From Caprimulgus europaeus (lineage: Eukaryota; Chordata; Aves; Caprimulgiformes; Caprimulgidae): a stretch of DNA of 64,000 bases. The notes beneath the pieces are model-generated. The model worked only from the letters and a program-made list of their open reading frames with translations. It did not search any database and was not told the origin of the DNA. Location: assembly GCA_907165065.1 (NCBI GenBank), contig OU015539.1:14352816-14416815 (forward strand), in the 5' to 3' direction. The first letter of the stretch is position 1; every line of letters starts with the position of its first letter. A program made the position numbers and the translations under genes. Below, one piece after another: positions 25,601 to 40,500 of this stretch.

Positions 25601-26948
25601 TCTTTTAAGAAAAAAAATAGAAAGAGTGTCCAGTAAAAAGAGAAGTCTAGTAAGACACATAGCTTAGCTTAGTTCCTATTGTCAGCTCAGTTTCAAACCT
25701 ACTGCTTACAGAAGCAGAAGCTCCACTCATCTCAAGTGCTTCTGCATGGTCAGAGCTCCTTTCTGCTAATCCTAAGCACTTGTTAAGACTACCTCTGCCA
25801 TCAGAAGAGATCAGAACAGCTGATATAAGGTCCTTCAGATCTAAAATTCTATTTTAAAAAAGAGAGAAAAAAAGAGAAAAGACAGAAATATGTTAACTAT
25901 GGTAAGGCCAAAGAGTTAAAAAGAGGATTAGCTCAAAATCTGTTAGACAAAATAACAGTTCAAGAGGCATTTGAATACTTTGATCCTGACCAAGTGGCAT
26001 GCTCTTGCCTGGTGTGAGATGGCAGCAGCACAACCCTCATAACCAGACTGTGCAACTAGGCTGACATTTGCTTTGTATTAGTGAATTGATGCATAGCAGT
26101 CTGATTTTATCAGTGACTGCACCGAGGGCATTCTACAAATGTAGAATGGGAGTGGACAGCGGGGTAGATTTCCTTCATGAGTATAAATCATTCATTTCTA
26201 CTCAAGTCAGCAAAGCACTGCCAACTAATACCTGCTGAGGATCTGCACAAGGACCTTGAAGTAAGTATCTTGGAGCCTTTTATACCTTGTTTGCTATAAA
26301 GCAATTCTCCTCCAGAAAGTCTTCTTGTAATGAAGGCAACTTATACATTGAACTTCACTCCTATATGCACACTCCTGTCAATAATCAACAAATATTCTTT
26401 AGCAGATGCACAGGACGCTGATGACAGAACAAGTAATTTTATTCACCGAGTCAGTTTTGACACTGAAGGGCACTGAACAGCTGCAAACATCATTTATAGG
26501 GAGTTCCACTTACAATGTTATTCAGAACATGAGTGGTGCTTTTTTGTTGCTAAGGAGTGCTGAGATGGAATAGTGTTACCCCTTCAAAAGTATCAGTAGC
26601 AAGGGGGAGAATATAGCTAGCAAGGTTTACATAAAACTAACAATCATGTTATGCTCAAAAGCTTAAGTTTATTGCTCTATTTAATGACTACCACCAGGAT
26701 TTTTAAAAAGAATGCCAGTTCTTCCTGCTAGCTTCTCACTGAAGGAAATATTTTAAATACAGCAATAAAATCAAGTAGTTTAAAGATAACACATTTTGCC
26801 ACATGTTCATGCAAACCCTGCTGATGGGATTTCTACAGGACCATGGATACAGAATAAACATGAAGGATGTGTACTGAAATACTGTGAAACTTTCCTCAGA
26901 GTGATGAAGTTGTAGGCATAACTTTTCAGGCCCTACACCCTGCACCTA

Positions 26949-26992
26949 CTGACGTCAATGGCAAAACCTCAGTGGGAGCAGGATCAGCCCTT
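26949..26992. repeat. Related to the 45.2-kb palindromic element
   Basis: TGACGTCAATGGCAAAACCT followed by CAGTGGGAGCAGGATCAGCC has the same TGA(C/A)-TCAATGG and CAGTGGGA arms as the 45.2-kb element, with a longer right flank. Confidence 0.5.
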
Positions 26993-27534
26993 GTGGTTCC
27001 GAGAGCTGCTTTACCTTCTCCTGATTAGGAAGTGCAGTAAATTCTCAGCATCTCCTGCACTAATAAAAGCAGTGGGTTTTGGTTATTGTTACAAATAAAG
27101 AGAAGCAAAAATATTTTTAGTAGATAATTACAGCTTCTCTTCACAAAACACTCATCTTTCATGTCAAGGGTCCTGTGTACCTCCAGTTTTCTCTGCTCAG
27201 TAAAGCACTTAAATATGTGCTTACCTGTAAGCATTAAACACAAACTGCAGTCTTCCCAGCCTGACTGAGATCTAAAAGGAAAAGCATGAGCAGCAGTCTG
27301 AATCACTGAAAAAGAAACACTGCTGCCTGGACTAATGATTAGAATGGGATAATGATTGTCTAAATTTGGTTTGAGGGGAAACTTATCAAAAAGCACCCAA
27401 CACATTCAGACTGATTTTTTTTAAGTTGCCTATAGATTTTGCATTAATTTTCATGAGCACTGGGGACCCAGTCACCCTCAAAGCTTTGAAACAAGTTTAA
27501 ATTCATAGAATACAAGTGATTTTACTATTACATT

Positions 27535-28430
27535 TTTAATAAAGTAATTAAACTCATGAAATTCCTTATCTGATTTCAAACCTCACATTTCAGGGGTAGT
27601 TGTATTCAGATTGTGCTCTGACTACGTCAAAAGAGGAACTATTCGCAAAACCAAAATCTGTTTGCAGACGGAGTTGCCAAAATATTGACAAAGAAAAGGT
27701 AAAGCATAAAGAATTCATGTTCAAATTAACTTCTACTATTCACCTCAGATTCACCCAGCTGTCATAATACCGGGGTACACTGCTGGTAAGAAATGGAGGT
27801 AAGAACTTGACTCACATCATTGAAATATTTTTTCCCCTTAGTTCTGATAACACTGGTGGTGGACTGCTTTAGAAAACAAATAAGCAAACATGATGTGCAA
27901 AACATCATTTCAATGTGAATCTACTTGAATCTTTCAATGCAAAGGCTCAGAAGGTTTACGATATACACAGTATTCGGTAATTTTATATGTAAAAACAATC
28001 AGAAGGAGGCAATAAGTTACTTTCAAGCTTAGTCATCATACGGCACATTTCAGCATGACAATTCTAAAAGTTTCACACTGTATTTGGATATATTAGCAAT
28101 GATTTTTTAAAAATGGCAAACTGAAGACGGTGGATTTTTTCTGATTTTTTTTTTTCTTGCTTTTGTAACAAATGAAGCTACTATTATTTACAGTATAAAT
28201 AAGCCTTTTTTGGTGAAGATTATGTCCTGTCACATATGTTTAAGACAAGGCGTACCTCAGCTCTTAAATGTCAACGCAAACAAGAGCATAAAAGCAATAT
28301 CAAAGTAAAATTAAATATATCTTTCCAGCTAAGACAGCCAGGTTACCACGTGTCTCTTATCAGATCTGAAATATATCTGAATGCAGTCAAAAGTTCTCTT
28401 GGTTTTAGCCTTTAGGAAAATCACGAACAC
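27535..28430 (-). other. PTPN5: Probable PTPN5 3' UTR with first candidate poly(A) signal
   Basis: Directly 3' of the stop codon. Reading the minus strand from the stop, the first AATAAA or ATTAAA that I find is ATTAAA at 27535-27540, about 890 nt downstream; an AATAAA lies much further, near 26668. The end of the transcript is therefore uncertain. The stretch is AT-rich, with T- and A-runs, and has no further coding features. Confidence 0.35.
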
Positions 28431-28524
28431 TTATTCTTCTGCTGCTCTAGAAAGCTGTTTTCCGTACAAGCTTATGACATGATGGACAAATTGATACTGT
28501 TCACAAGTCTGGATCATTCCTCCC
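28431..28524 (-). CDS. PTPN5: PTPN5 coding exon 12 (C-terminus and stop)
   Basis: 94 bp, residues 507-537 and TAA at 28431-28433. It encodes [16 protein letters not shown] (Q-loop Gln512 and Gln516) and ends [12 protein letters not shown], the same length of tail as mammals, whose tail is LYEKQLSHQSPE. Acceptor CCTTTCAG. The 3' untranslated region continues to lower coordinates. Confidence 0.96.
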
Positions 28525-31500
28525 CTGAAAGGAAAGAAAAAAGGGGAGGGAAACAGCAGCCTTATTACATGCAAGAACATATGAGGGATGACCAGCAAGA
28601 TTTTGGAAAAGACAATAGAACTTTAACAAAAGACAGCTCAGATTTGTAACTGAATTGACTGCCATGCACACCTTGATCAGTCAAAGACTCCCAGCACAGA
28701 AATCTGTTTTGGTTCAGCTTTTATATCAGCTTTTGCTGTTCTCTTTAAAACTGCAAACCTGAAAGGAAATGCAAGCAGGAGCACAGACAGTTTGCTTTTT
28801 CATGTATCACTAGCCTGTGTATTTCTGCAAGTAGCATATTAATCAACACATGAATACTATAGCAGGAGACAGAAATGAACAAAACCAACAAGGATAAAGT
28901 TGTCCATTTTAAGCAGGTTTTACTAACAAAATTTTGCGGAGAGTACCTCAACAACAGTGCTATGATCTCAATAGCCCACTATGAAAATAATTAAAAGCCA
29001 TGGCTCAGATTCACAGAAAGTGTATGCAGAACTGTGGCAGCACTGGTGCTGGTGCACAGACCCCGGGAACGCTGTGCCAAAGGAGGCTGAAAGGACAAGT
29101 GGCACTGAGGAACGTGGGATCCTGTGGGTGCCCAGCACCAACCACACCGTGTCAGTCGGAGGAAGAGCATATGTGGTGCATTCCCTCAGATACCTCTGCT
29201 GGAGGAAATTAATGAAAAATTGCTTCCTCTGAGCCAAATTGATATTAGACTGTTTGCACCCTCCTTGGGGACTATCTTCTTTCTCTGGAGTCCAACTTAA
29301 TTGTGGGTCACAATTAACCATACCAGTAAGTGGCAGATGAGTGGGCAAGACAACCTCCTCCTTCAGCCTTCTGTAATTACTTTGTTAAGCTGCTGTTTGA
29401 AATGACACTTAACAATGAGCAGGGAAGGGCAGGGACCCATGCTTCAACCTCTCATCAATGAGCAAGGGTGGGAAAAAACCACTGCATTTCTAAAGAAACT
29501 ATTTCCTAGCTGAGCATCTCCTCCCCATCTGCTCTACCCATAGGCTCACAGTTGATCTCTTTCCGAGTCCTTCTGTGCTGCACACAGCACTGAAATATAT
29601 TTATGTCAGTTCATGACACACAGGGAATGTTAGTCATATCTGGCAATTACTCCCCATGCAATTCCATTCATTAACAGTGAGCTTAAACCCTGAAGTTGTA
29701 GCAACAGAAGCACTAGGGTGTCCATCAAGTTTCAGACCACAGGAAATTATTTTCCTTTTTATCTGGTTCCCTGCTATGTAGTGGCTTCCTCTCCTTCCCA
29801 CACACATGCACACCATGACATGTGCTTGCTGTCCAGGCTTTGGCACAGAAGAGAGAAATGATGTTTTCACCCCTATTTGCCACAGAAACCTTTCAAGTCT
29901 GAGTTGCATTGTGGGAAAGGACAGCAAATGTCTCTCAGCACTGTGGGAAGGATGCAGGAATGATCACTCCCTCTCCTTAGTCATACTAGGTTATTTTAGG
30001 ACCAACTGTCAGTCAGTGGTGCAAAGCCCAGTGCACAGGATTCCTCCAAGGGATCTGTAAAGGAATGAAGGGAAAGAAACATCTGTCCCCTTCACCTCCA
30101 CAGCAACCTCAAAGGTGGTTCTCAGGGCTCATGTCAATCGCTCTACTGCTGTGAAGCAGGGAGGTGCATTCCTTAACGTGTTTGCTCTGGCTTGCATACA
30201 ACCCTCTTTCCTGAAGTCCCTGGTGACTCCTTCTCATCCACCCTATTTTCTCTAGCCAGTAACCACCAGACAGGAAGAGATAGAGAAGGTCTTCCTTCCT
30301 ATAGCTGCCTGGACACTGTCTCATCCTCTCATGTTGCTTTTGAAGTCACATGGAGCTTTTGTGGGAGTCTAGTGACAACAGTGGATGGCAGCATGACTTT
30401 CAAGAGATTACAAGCCCCTTTTCTCACTCCTTGAAGAAACCATGCTATTCTGTAGCATGGATGGTGATTTGACTGCTTTCCATCTCGAGTATTTTCTCCT
30501 ATGACATTTAAATGGCTTTTTCCTATCCCATCCCACCTGCGCAGCTACAGAGGTCCCTGCAGGCTTCCTTTTCCTCCATGGCATCCTTTCGATGTGATGT
30601 CCCTTCTCCAGCCTCTGCAAATGACTGCTAGTTCCCCTTGCCCTGCAAAGCTAGTATTTTTATTTGGCCTTCTGTATCAAGCACATTTGTAAGCAGCATT
30701 TGTAATCTGCATTTGTATGGCTGTTTTCCTGCATAACATTAGTCACAGAGACAAGATATTTCAGAACCAGCCAGATATTTCACTGGGCCATGGATAATCA
30801 GAACTCACTACTCATATTCTGGTTTTCTTTTTCTCAAGCAGCCTTTTCTTGCCTGGCCTGAAGTCCACTGATTTAGCCAAACCTCCAAGCCCCTGCAGGT
30901 CCCTGTCTATCAGACCCTCAGCAGGGCAGCAAGCATTTCATTTTCTGCCTCCCACTGAGCATAATTTCTTCTCTGAAATAAAGTTCAGCATGGGGTTGAG
31001 GGTTTTTTTTTTTTCCTCAGAAAAATCTTTGGTATGTTTTTCGTGACATCTCTTCCCCCGACTACATTTATCATTATCATTAGAGAGAGCACTGAGACAT
31101 GTTTTGATGGCACTTGAAACCAGTGGGAGAGGAAAAATAACATCTCTGGTGCAAAATTCAAGTCTGTTTACTTCATAATCAAACTCAAGGTGGTGTGTTA
31201 AGAAATGCTTAACTGGAAACCATTGAATTTCTGAAGATTTTCACAGCTCCTGTCATATGTCTGCAAACATTCTAGACTGTGCATACTCTCCCTCTCCCCA
31301 CAGTCCCAAGCAGCCATGTCCTCCCAACAGTGCTCACAGCTCCAACTATGCAAGGTTGGTTTTCTTTACTCCCCCTGGGAGCAAAGTGCTGATCTGTGGC
31401 TCTGAACTTAAGCACAGCAGACCTTTGAGCCTTTGCTTCTGTAAGAACATGGGGCCAACTCCCACAAAAGGTCATCCCTTGCTGCACAGCTGTGCAGATT

Positions 31501-34500
31501 TTGATGCCAGCTGTGAATCTAGCTCAGTTCTAGGGCTGTTCATTAAGGTTTACTGCTCATAAAATAGGCAAAGATTACAAGTCAAAAATACTTAGAACAA
31601 GACAACTTCCTTCCAGAAACTTTCTCTCTTGGCCTCCATTTGCTGTCGCTCCTTCCCTGTTCCCATTTGTTTCTCTTTAAGTAAAGGGATAGATTACCAT
31701 TGTTTTATTTTTTCTGGAAAGGAAACAGGTTTTCTTACCTGTCTAACCGTAACTGGCAGGCTGTTCGCAATATGTCAACTATGCCCTCGCTCTTCAGCTG
31801 TTTACAGCAGACACTAGTTGCAATAAAGCAGCCGGTCCTCCCGATGCCTGCACTAAGGGATGGAAAAGCAGAGAGAGGCAGTGGAGATGTTAGAGTGGCT
31901 TTGGCACTTTGTCATTAAATGAATGTCATTAAACCCTACTATCTCTTCCCTCCCTCCAATCTTTTCCAGGTGGGTGCTTGCAAATATAAAGCTGTAACTA
32001 GGAAAGGATACTAAATTCAATGGGATAACACAAGTAAGTGTGAGCCACTTGCAGCAAAAGGATGGACATTGCACATACAGTGCTAAAAATGGACCATTTG
32101 GTACTGTTTGACCTGCTATGTCATTGAACTGTTGAAAACAAGCAGTAAAACAGTATTTCTTAGTTAGACTTGCTTTGAGATGCTTAATCTAATAGCTTCT
32201 TTGAAAGGTATTTTCATTCAGAGGTACAGTAAAAAACCCAACAAGCCCCTTGCTTAGGTAATTAGAGCTAACAGCAATATGGTAAGTGTGATGCCATTTG
32301 CTGATCAGATCTCTAGTGCAGGATACAACAAATTCACTATTAAAGAAACGTCTTTGTCTTTCCTGAACACTTTTGTATCTGATTCAGTCCTTACTTAATG
32401 ACCACAATTTATTTTATTTTCAAAGGCACAGTGCTATCAAAGCTGTGAATTCTTCTTATCACCTAATAAAAAGCTAGCAGCAAAAGCTGACAGCCCTTCT
32501 TAGGCACTGAAGAATTAAGTGAGCATCCTCAGGAATAATTACTTGACACAACTGCAAGAAATCCCGATTCCACTTAAATTGCGCTAAAGTCATAATACAA
32601 AAACACTGGCAACAAGTGTACAAGCAATAATGGAGTTTGCAGTTAGCTGCTGCTTGCAAAGCCCTAATACTGTTTCTTTGTACAGACAGGTTTTCACTCT
32701 GCATTTATACTTGTTAGGGAAACAGCTACATTGGAATTATTTTAACTTTTATTACAGAATGATCAAGACAGTTCAGTGGAAGTTTGGGGGATGATCTTAC
32801 TCGCTAAGGATTCATCCCAGTCTTCAAATAATTGTGATGGCAGTATCTACCCAACTTAAAATCTTTGTCCCTCATGCTCTGACTTCTGTTTTCTGTACTG
32901 TATCTTGTTTGTTCATCAACACTTCAAATATTCCAGGGTTTCACAGGACTCTCTGCTGCATATGGATGTACATCAATGGGGAGGAAAAAAAAAAGCCCTT
33001 GTACTTCATCTTCCAATCTGTGCCACAGCCAAATAGGCCATAGCACATAGCTCTTGGATACCACAGACCCCAGAGAGTTTCGTAAAGGGAGCAATCGCCA
33101 CCAATTTTTAGATACAGCAAACAGCACAGAGAGAGCACTTGTCCTGGGACAAACTGCAGGTCTCTCAGTGGCAGAAGCAAAGATAAAATCCTTCCAAATC
33201 TGTCCAAGAGTGGTGCATTATCCACAGGACCTTAACAGGACTGCTAGCCTGCCTTCAATGTGAAGCTGCTTTTAAGAGTAAGGCCACAAAAATGATCAGC
33301 AGGATGGATAGCTGTCCTATGGAGCCAGGCTGAGAGAGCTGGGGTTGTTCAGCCTGGAGAAGAGACGGCTCCAGGGAGACCTTATCATGGTCTTTCAATA
33401 TTCAAAGGGGCCCTATAAGAAAGATGGGGACAGACATTTTATCAGGGCTTGTGATACGACAAGGGGTGATGATTTTAAACTGAAAGAGGGCAGATTCAGA
33501 CTAGATGTAAGGAAGAAATGTTTTACTATGAGGGGGGTGAAACACTGGAACAAATTTCCCAGAGAGGTGGCAGATGCCCCATCCCTGGAAACATCCAAGG
33601 TTGGACAGGGCTCTGAGCAACCTGATGTAGTTGAAGGTGTCTCTGCTTACTGCAGGGGGGTTGGACTAAGTGACCTTTAAAGGTCCCTTCCCACCCAAAC
33701 CAGTCTATGATTCCAACAGCCTCATTCTCAGGTTTGTATTTATTTTTTCTTAAAGGTGCATTATTTTACATCACTGAAAGCCAAAACCACAATGATTATG
33801 TTCTACTGAGGATCTCCCACAAAGGCCAAAGGAGCTACAGTACTCAGCATAACACAGGCCTTGGCTAATAACCTTCTGCACCTATCACTCTCAGAAGCAC
33901 TGTATTAAATTTCTTCTTCAGATAAAATAGCTGCAACTGAGAATAACCCGAAAAGGCTCTGGTCCACAGTTAATGACATAAAATACTTCATAATCCTATC
34001 ACCATGTCTCTTAGTAGTTATTTCAAATAAAAATACCACATTTCCCCCCAAATTATTACCGTGTCATGGGGATGACACCATACAAGAGGACAAAACAAGT
34101 ATGCAAAGCAAGAGCGACATGGTGACCAGAATCTTTACCTGTAGCAAATACCATAATACTTCAAGGAGCTCTTAGAGAGTCACAGATTTCCAAGGGCAAA
34201 GGGAACCTTCTTACAAACCATTTGTTATTTTTCTCTGAACTCTCCCCAATTTGTCAAAATCTATTTTAAAACACAGGCAGAAAAACTGGACATGTGGCAT
34301 CATATGAACGTTTTACTAGTGATTACTCCACATTAGCTTGTAGGTGGATCTTTGATGGCGCTGGGATACCAACCATTCACACCAACAGTCTCTTTGAGAA
34401 CATTCTCATCGTATGAGAATACCCCATTTACTATAGCTTCTGGATAGCAACCACTGCCACTTCCTAGAAAATATTATGCAAAACTAGGTAAAATACCTTA

Positions 34501-37500
34501 CACACATCCCAAAGATTAATTTTTCAAAATGTATTTTATTGAAATTACAGAAGATTACCCTGGCAAGTTTACTGCATTGCTTACCAGGCTTTCTGCTATT
34601 TTCCTGGAATAACTGTTTTGAGAACTGACTTGTAGTTTTCAAGTAATCACATTTAACCTTTCTAAACAGTGACTAAACAGGACTTGCTTTTAGACCTCTG
34701 GGCCTTCTCAAATTTTCCAGGAACTAGAACTCAGCTATACCAAACTTTAATGGTTTAGAGCCTTTGGACCAATTTTTTTTAAGTACTTTTGAGTGAAAAT
34801 CATCCACTATAGCTGATCTAACAATGGTTCATAGTTGTTGCTTAACACATTCTTCATCGTGTCTACAAGTGATATGTACAGCATCCTACTTCTTTCTGAA
34901 GACAGAAGTATCTATCTTCATCTATTTTTTCTGCTGTGATAATTACTATTTTCTCATCAGGCTTCAAACCACTGTAAAGATTTTGTTTCTTCCATATAAG
35001 AAGTTTTAATCTTTGCCAGAGGCTTTTCATGGATATTTCAGTTTTTCTACCAACTGCATACATTTCCTGTCTGTTGATCAGTACTTCCTGCAATCAGCTT
35101 TGCCGCTGTTTCACTTATTTTATGTATTAGACTTAAATTACTGCCTTTGGACTAATGAGGATTTTTTAAAATTAAGTAAGGAATCTACAAAACAAAAGGT
35201 TTTGAGGCTTAAAGTTGAATATTCTCATTTTTTCGCTTGCATGTGTCTTCCTACTCCATTTCACTCACAGTACGTCAATCTTTGGTAACCTGGCCCTTTG
35301 AAGATCATTAAAGGCTTACATTACTGGTTGGGTAAATAAAATGAGACTGTTCTTACTTGTAACTGAGCCACCACCAGCTTCTGTGTTGAGCTCAGTCTGT
35401 ATCTGAATGCAACACTCAGTAATACAAAATTATTGTCATTAAATTTCAGAAGTTCCAAACACATTTCAGAAGCAGTTGGTCAACGTCTCCCCCATGTCTG
35501 ACTGATGGCCAGTATGGCAGTCTCTGCACTATGCCACTGTATACAACGAAACCCCTAGAAGTCAGATACAACATTTATTTACCTGCAGTGAACAATCACT
35601 GGGGCATTCTTCTCTTCTGCACTCTGCATTGCCTCCTCCACTTCCAGTACTAGCTGTAACAGAGGTGGGGCTTGATCTGGTGTCTTCTGGTCTGGCCAAG
35701 ATGTGTACCAGTAATGTTTCAGGTTTCTGACTTCTTCTCCTTTCTGCAATCCAGTTAAGACAAACATTGCAAGGTTTTAAAAGAACTTCTAGTTGTAAAT
35801 TGATATTGAAATCTGGCCTTCCCTTTAAGAATGAGATGAGTAAATCAATGCTAAATGGAACAGGAGATCCAAATGGCAAGCCACACAACACAGAAATCTG
35901 GATTTCAAATATCACGTCTGCACTTCAGTAAACTGCCTTAAAAAAAAACCATCCCTCCCCCCAAAGTATGCTGCTCTTTTAGTGCCAAGAGCTGTGTGCA
36001 AAACACTCCAGGCAGTCTGTTCCCTCTCGACAGATTCATTCAGCAAAGCCAGAGCTGTGCTTGGGACATAATTGCTTTCAAAATGTATTTGACAGACAGA
36101 GCCAGGAGCCATATCGCTACGTCTGATAGCCAGATAGATAGATTAGGGAGAGAGATGGGAGCTTATTTTTCTATCTCTTCTGACAGACTCATATCAGTTT
36201 CCTGTCAATTCTGCTCTTCTCTTTGACACGGTGAGAAATGCAGAGACACTACAGAAGGTGGGAATTGTATCTAGCTGCAGCCCAGGGCTTTTGGAGAGAC
36301 ACAAACTCCAATTCTCTCTGTGTCTCAGCATGGCTACGAATACAGCAAGTGTGCCGTTACCTTTTCTGAGTGCCAAGTCTCACTGTGTGCTTCTGATTTT
36401 GTGTGTTCAAAGTGACATCCTTCTGCCTGATTTCTAAAGATGCCAAACAGTAACACGGAGCTCAGGGAACCTTTCAGCCATTACATAAGCCAGCTGGCAT
36501 AAGGCTAAGCAAATGTCTTCAAAAGGTCCGAGAACAGAAGTGTTAGCTTCCACAACCTTCCCTTAAACACATGGCTGGCTGAGTTTAAGAGGGGAGGAAA
36601 AAGAGAACAAATTTGTCTCTTTCTGAAGAATCGGGAAAAAAAATCTGGAAACATTTTGTTATTTATACTCTTAAGTCCCCATGACTGTCAGTCACATGGA
36701 TGTTAAAAGCTCTCCTGTGCCACTTTCCATCCTTCTCTTTGGTTGACAAAGCTTTTGCATAGATTCACAGTGAACTAGACTCAGGAAGTGATCTAGATAA
36801 ATCTTTTTTTTTTCTCATATGCTAGATTACTTCTCAGATGGATTGATCAGATCCCCCCTTTTGCTTACCACACAGTCATATAAATGCTTGTGTGGGCACA
36901 GGGAGATGGCACAAGGGTAGGAACAAGAGAGCTGGAAAAAGTGAGGCTGGACATCACTTAGTTGCTGTTCCAGCTTATACTGGGTTTAAAGAGCCCACTG
37001 AAGCACAGCCATAGGAACCTTAAGAGTACATTTAGCTCAGTTTAGGAAAAGAGACTCTTGCTATCATAGCACAGAGCCTGGCTTTCCATTATTTACCCTA
37101 GTGAGAAGATTATCTGGTTGAGAGAGCACAACTAGTTGTCATGAATAATACTTGAGCTCACTACAGTAAATCTGATCAAATTTCAACACTGCTCTGAAAT
37201 GTGAACATACACAGTTGCTTCTGAACGTGGGACTACGTGTGAGCCACAGAAGTTACGAACATTGGATTCTTAAGCGTGTTGTGAAAAATTGTAACAAAAA
37301 TGTTGTCAATAATACTGAGAGAAAACTAAAGGATAAAAGTCATCTGAAGAAAAACATGAATCACTACCTAACATCACTTGTTTGACAGAAACATAAAAGA
37401 GCCAAACTTCTAATGGTGAACTCTGGATGTCTTCAATTTTGTCTATGCTGTTACCAGTTTTACGCTTCTGCTTAGAGAACGCTGACTTCTGTGGTTCTGT

Positions 37501-40500
37501 ACACTTCTACTTAAGACTTTAACAAAATATTCTCTATTGGTGCTTCCTTGAGACTGAGAAGAGGTGGAAACACCTAGGAGAAAGCAAGATTTAATTGATG
37601 GTTTGCAGTCTACTATTATGTACAATGTAGCTGAGGTTGAGATCATGAATCAGTGGCTGGACACTGGCAGGTTCGTTTGAGAAAGAAGAACAAAACTTGC
37701 CCTATTGTCTGAGCATTTTCTAAAGCTTGCCAAGTCCTGGCCCCTGTTCTAAGAGAAGTATGACAGTCTGCTCTAACACATGCTGTAATCACACGTTGCT
37801 GGTGGTAGTATTATATACTTCTGACCATTCCTGTTTAAGGGGAAAAAGGAGTCAATTTATGGCTTCTCTAGTTTTCACTACCAAGACATTTAACATACAT
37901 ATGGTCCAGAGCTGCTACTCTCTTACTGCTATTAAATGACAAATGCACAGCTCTAGGCAATGGTAACTTAACAAATGGAATCTTTATTTCAGCTCTAGAA
38001 CTCAGCAGTTCACCTGCTGACATTTGGGGGTGGGGGAAAAACAGACACTGCCCAACTAGGACTGAAAACAAAAATACTGTTTCACTGAAAAACAAACTGG
38101 AAGGTGCTTAAAGAAAATAATCAAAATTATCAAGTCACTTGAGTGGGGAACAAACTACACCCTTGGAGATGTGTATGTCCAGTATCATTTGTGATAGGAA
38201 AGCATTTGTCTTTCTTGGCTATGACTGGGAAAAACGTGTGGTATCTATACATCTTTACTTATGACTTTGCTGTACTCTGCCACCCTAGCTATTCTTTTTT
38301 TCATCCTGTTAGTGCCTGAATGTATGGGATATGCCAGCCCTGACAAATAAATTGGTTTCAGTTTGCTAGGTTTTCCACCCCCCACCCCGTGGGCTCTACA
38401 GTTATACATACAGAAAAGATATATTCATATCTGCCTCTAAATTCTGAAGCTTCTTCTCTAACATGGAGAGCTTCACCTAGGGAATAACTGAGCAGGGTCA
38501 AGAAAATTTGGGAAAACACCGAGAGGTTGCTGTTGGAAGAAAACATTCTGTAGGGATGAGCATTAACATGAAAGGTACTTGTGAGATGGGGGTATGGCTT
38601 ATTATAGTTGAATTGTTGTATGCAAACTCCTCAGGACTGTTTCTTTGTTTTGTGCAACACCTGGTAAAGTGAGATTGGTTTTTGGATATGCTACTGCAAT
38701 ATTGGTATTAGAAGCCGCTCCCTTGCACTTCCCATCTGAAAACTGAACTGGTTATTACCTTCCTGAGAAGAATTTGAATGATCCTTTCCCAGGGGGAGAA
38801 TAAAATTTCCTTCCATAAATATAGAGGGAAAGTTTTTTTGTTTTGTTTTTGTTAGAGATGTGGGGGAGAAGAACATTTCAACCCCTAAATCTCCAAAGTT
38901 AATGTAAAGCTGGAAAAAAAAAAAGCAACATTCACTAATATTAAAATGCTGTACTTAATGATTTAAAATAATTATGAAAAACTTTTCTGGTAGACAGTGT
39001 AGTTTTTTATTAAGAAAATTTTGTTCTGTCACTATAACTAAAAAGTGACTGGTTCTGACTGGTTCTGTTAGATATCTGTTAGGTATTAATTCCGTCAGAA
39101 TTAATCTGTGTATTATTCTTGCTTCTGCACTGGACTGTTCGAGGTAAATTGTATTTAAGACCTCTGCAAGTCTGCAACATACTTGTAAATATTCTTTACT
39201 TCCCATTTGTCAGGGAGTGTGATTTTCTCCTTGCTTCCTTTGCCAAAAGCATGAGTTCCACACTCAATTCAGACATGGGATTTCATATGCTGGCTTTCTT
39301 CCTGTTAGCATATGGCTGAAGAGACTTGAAAATGGTTGGATAAAATGAGAGTTTTTTCAGCTTGGAAAGTAATTGTGGTGTTATACTGAGGTCAGGGGTA
39401 GATCTGGTAAACGAAAGATATATGAAGTTTATGTAAATAGACTGTTCTCATTAAAACACATAGCTTGAGATTCTAGAACTTAGCAATGAAAACAGTTGTA
39501 AAATAGGACTCTGGTACTTTAGGTTAAGTAGCATTTAAATACTTAAAAAATGAAGCCTGTGTTTAAGCTCTTTATCCACAAGAGACCACAAGAGAGTAGA
39601 ATGGTTACTGGTATGCACAAATACATATACAGTTAGTTGGAAAGACACTAACATTTAGAAATGCAAGCATGGAGAATGCTGTGGTGGAAGTGTTTTTAAA
39701 GGTCATCAACAGTTTTAGTGTCTTGGGAGTGGAATGACCCCTTAAAGCATCTTCAAAGTCAGCTAAATCACTCAAAGAATAAATTAGCATGGTATCTATT
39801 AAAAGGGGTTCAGCCATGGTGAACAGAAGTGGTGCTACTACCCCAATGACAAGTGCCAAGCTCTGAAGTCCCACTGCTGAGATAAACTGAAAATAGGTAA
39901 ACAAAAATCAAGATGTCTTTTGCGCAGTTCTCAGCTCCTCCACTTATTTTCAGTAGCACAAGTCATTTTAGGTATAAACAGCTGGTAAATATCCAGCAGT
40001 CTGACAGCATCTTAAAATAATGATCATAAAAAGACAAGAAGCACAATCCAAGTCATTCCTAGAGGTCTCCTCATACTGCAAAATATGTAAGATGCCATGC
40101 AGGTAAAAGTTCCTCATTAGTAATCAGTAACCCTTTGCCTAAGCCCATGGCCCAAAGAATAAACAAACCTTTGAATTCTACAGAACAGCATGGCAGAGTT
40201 TAGCATGTTATTCCACAAGTGCTGTCTGGAGTATGCCTTGCAAAGGCTGGTAAGAAGCTATCTGTGAGGTAACACGTCACTCTACATGACCAGTGAACAC
40301 AGAGGGGACAGGCACAGAATGAGTCACTGGTTTCTTCCTCGGAGTGAACCCCATACTACTACTGTTGGCCTGGTGGCTTTCAGATTGCACACACACAGTT
40401 GAAATCTCCAACTGCTTGTTTTAATGTAGTCTTTGTATGTTGGTGAACTGGGCAAAGCTACAATGACTTCTGTGATTAATTTGGTATTAGTACAGCAGTA

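Larger units (their letters stand above)
17609..27534. other. Interval between IGSF22 remnant and PTPN5 3' end
   Basis: About 10 kb. If the Ig/Fn3 gene once extended 5' it should have had its N-terminal exons here; only doubtful exon-like segments were found (see 20824-20927 and 22297-22372). It also contains a MIR-like fragment and a C/A homopolymer junction. Confidence 0.5.

Noticed and set aside
33345..33680. Plus-strand ORF of 111 codons (also 61592-61873)
   Set aside because: These are residual reverse-transcriptase C-terminal readings of CR1 fragments, not host genes.
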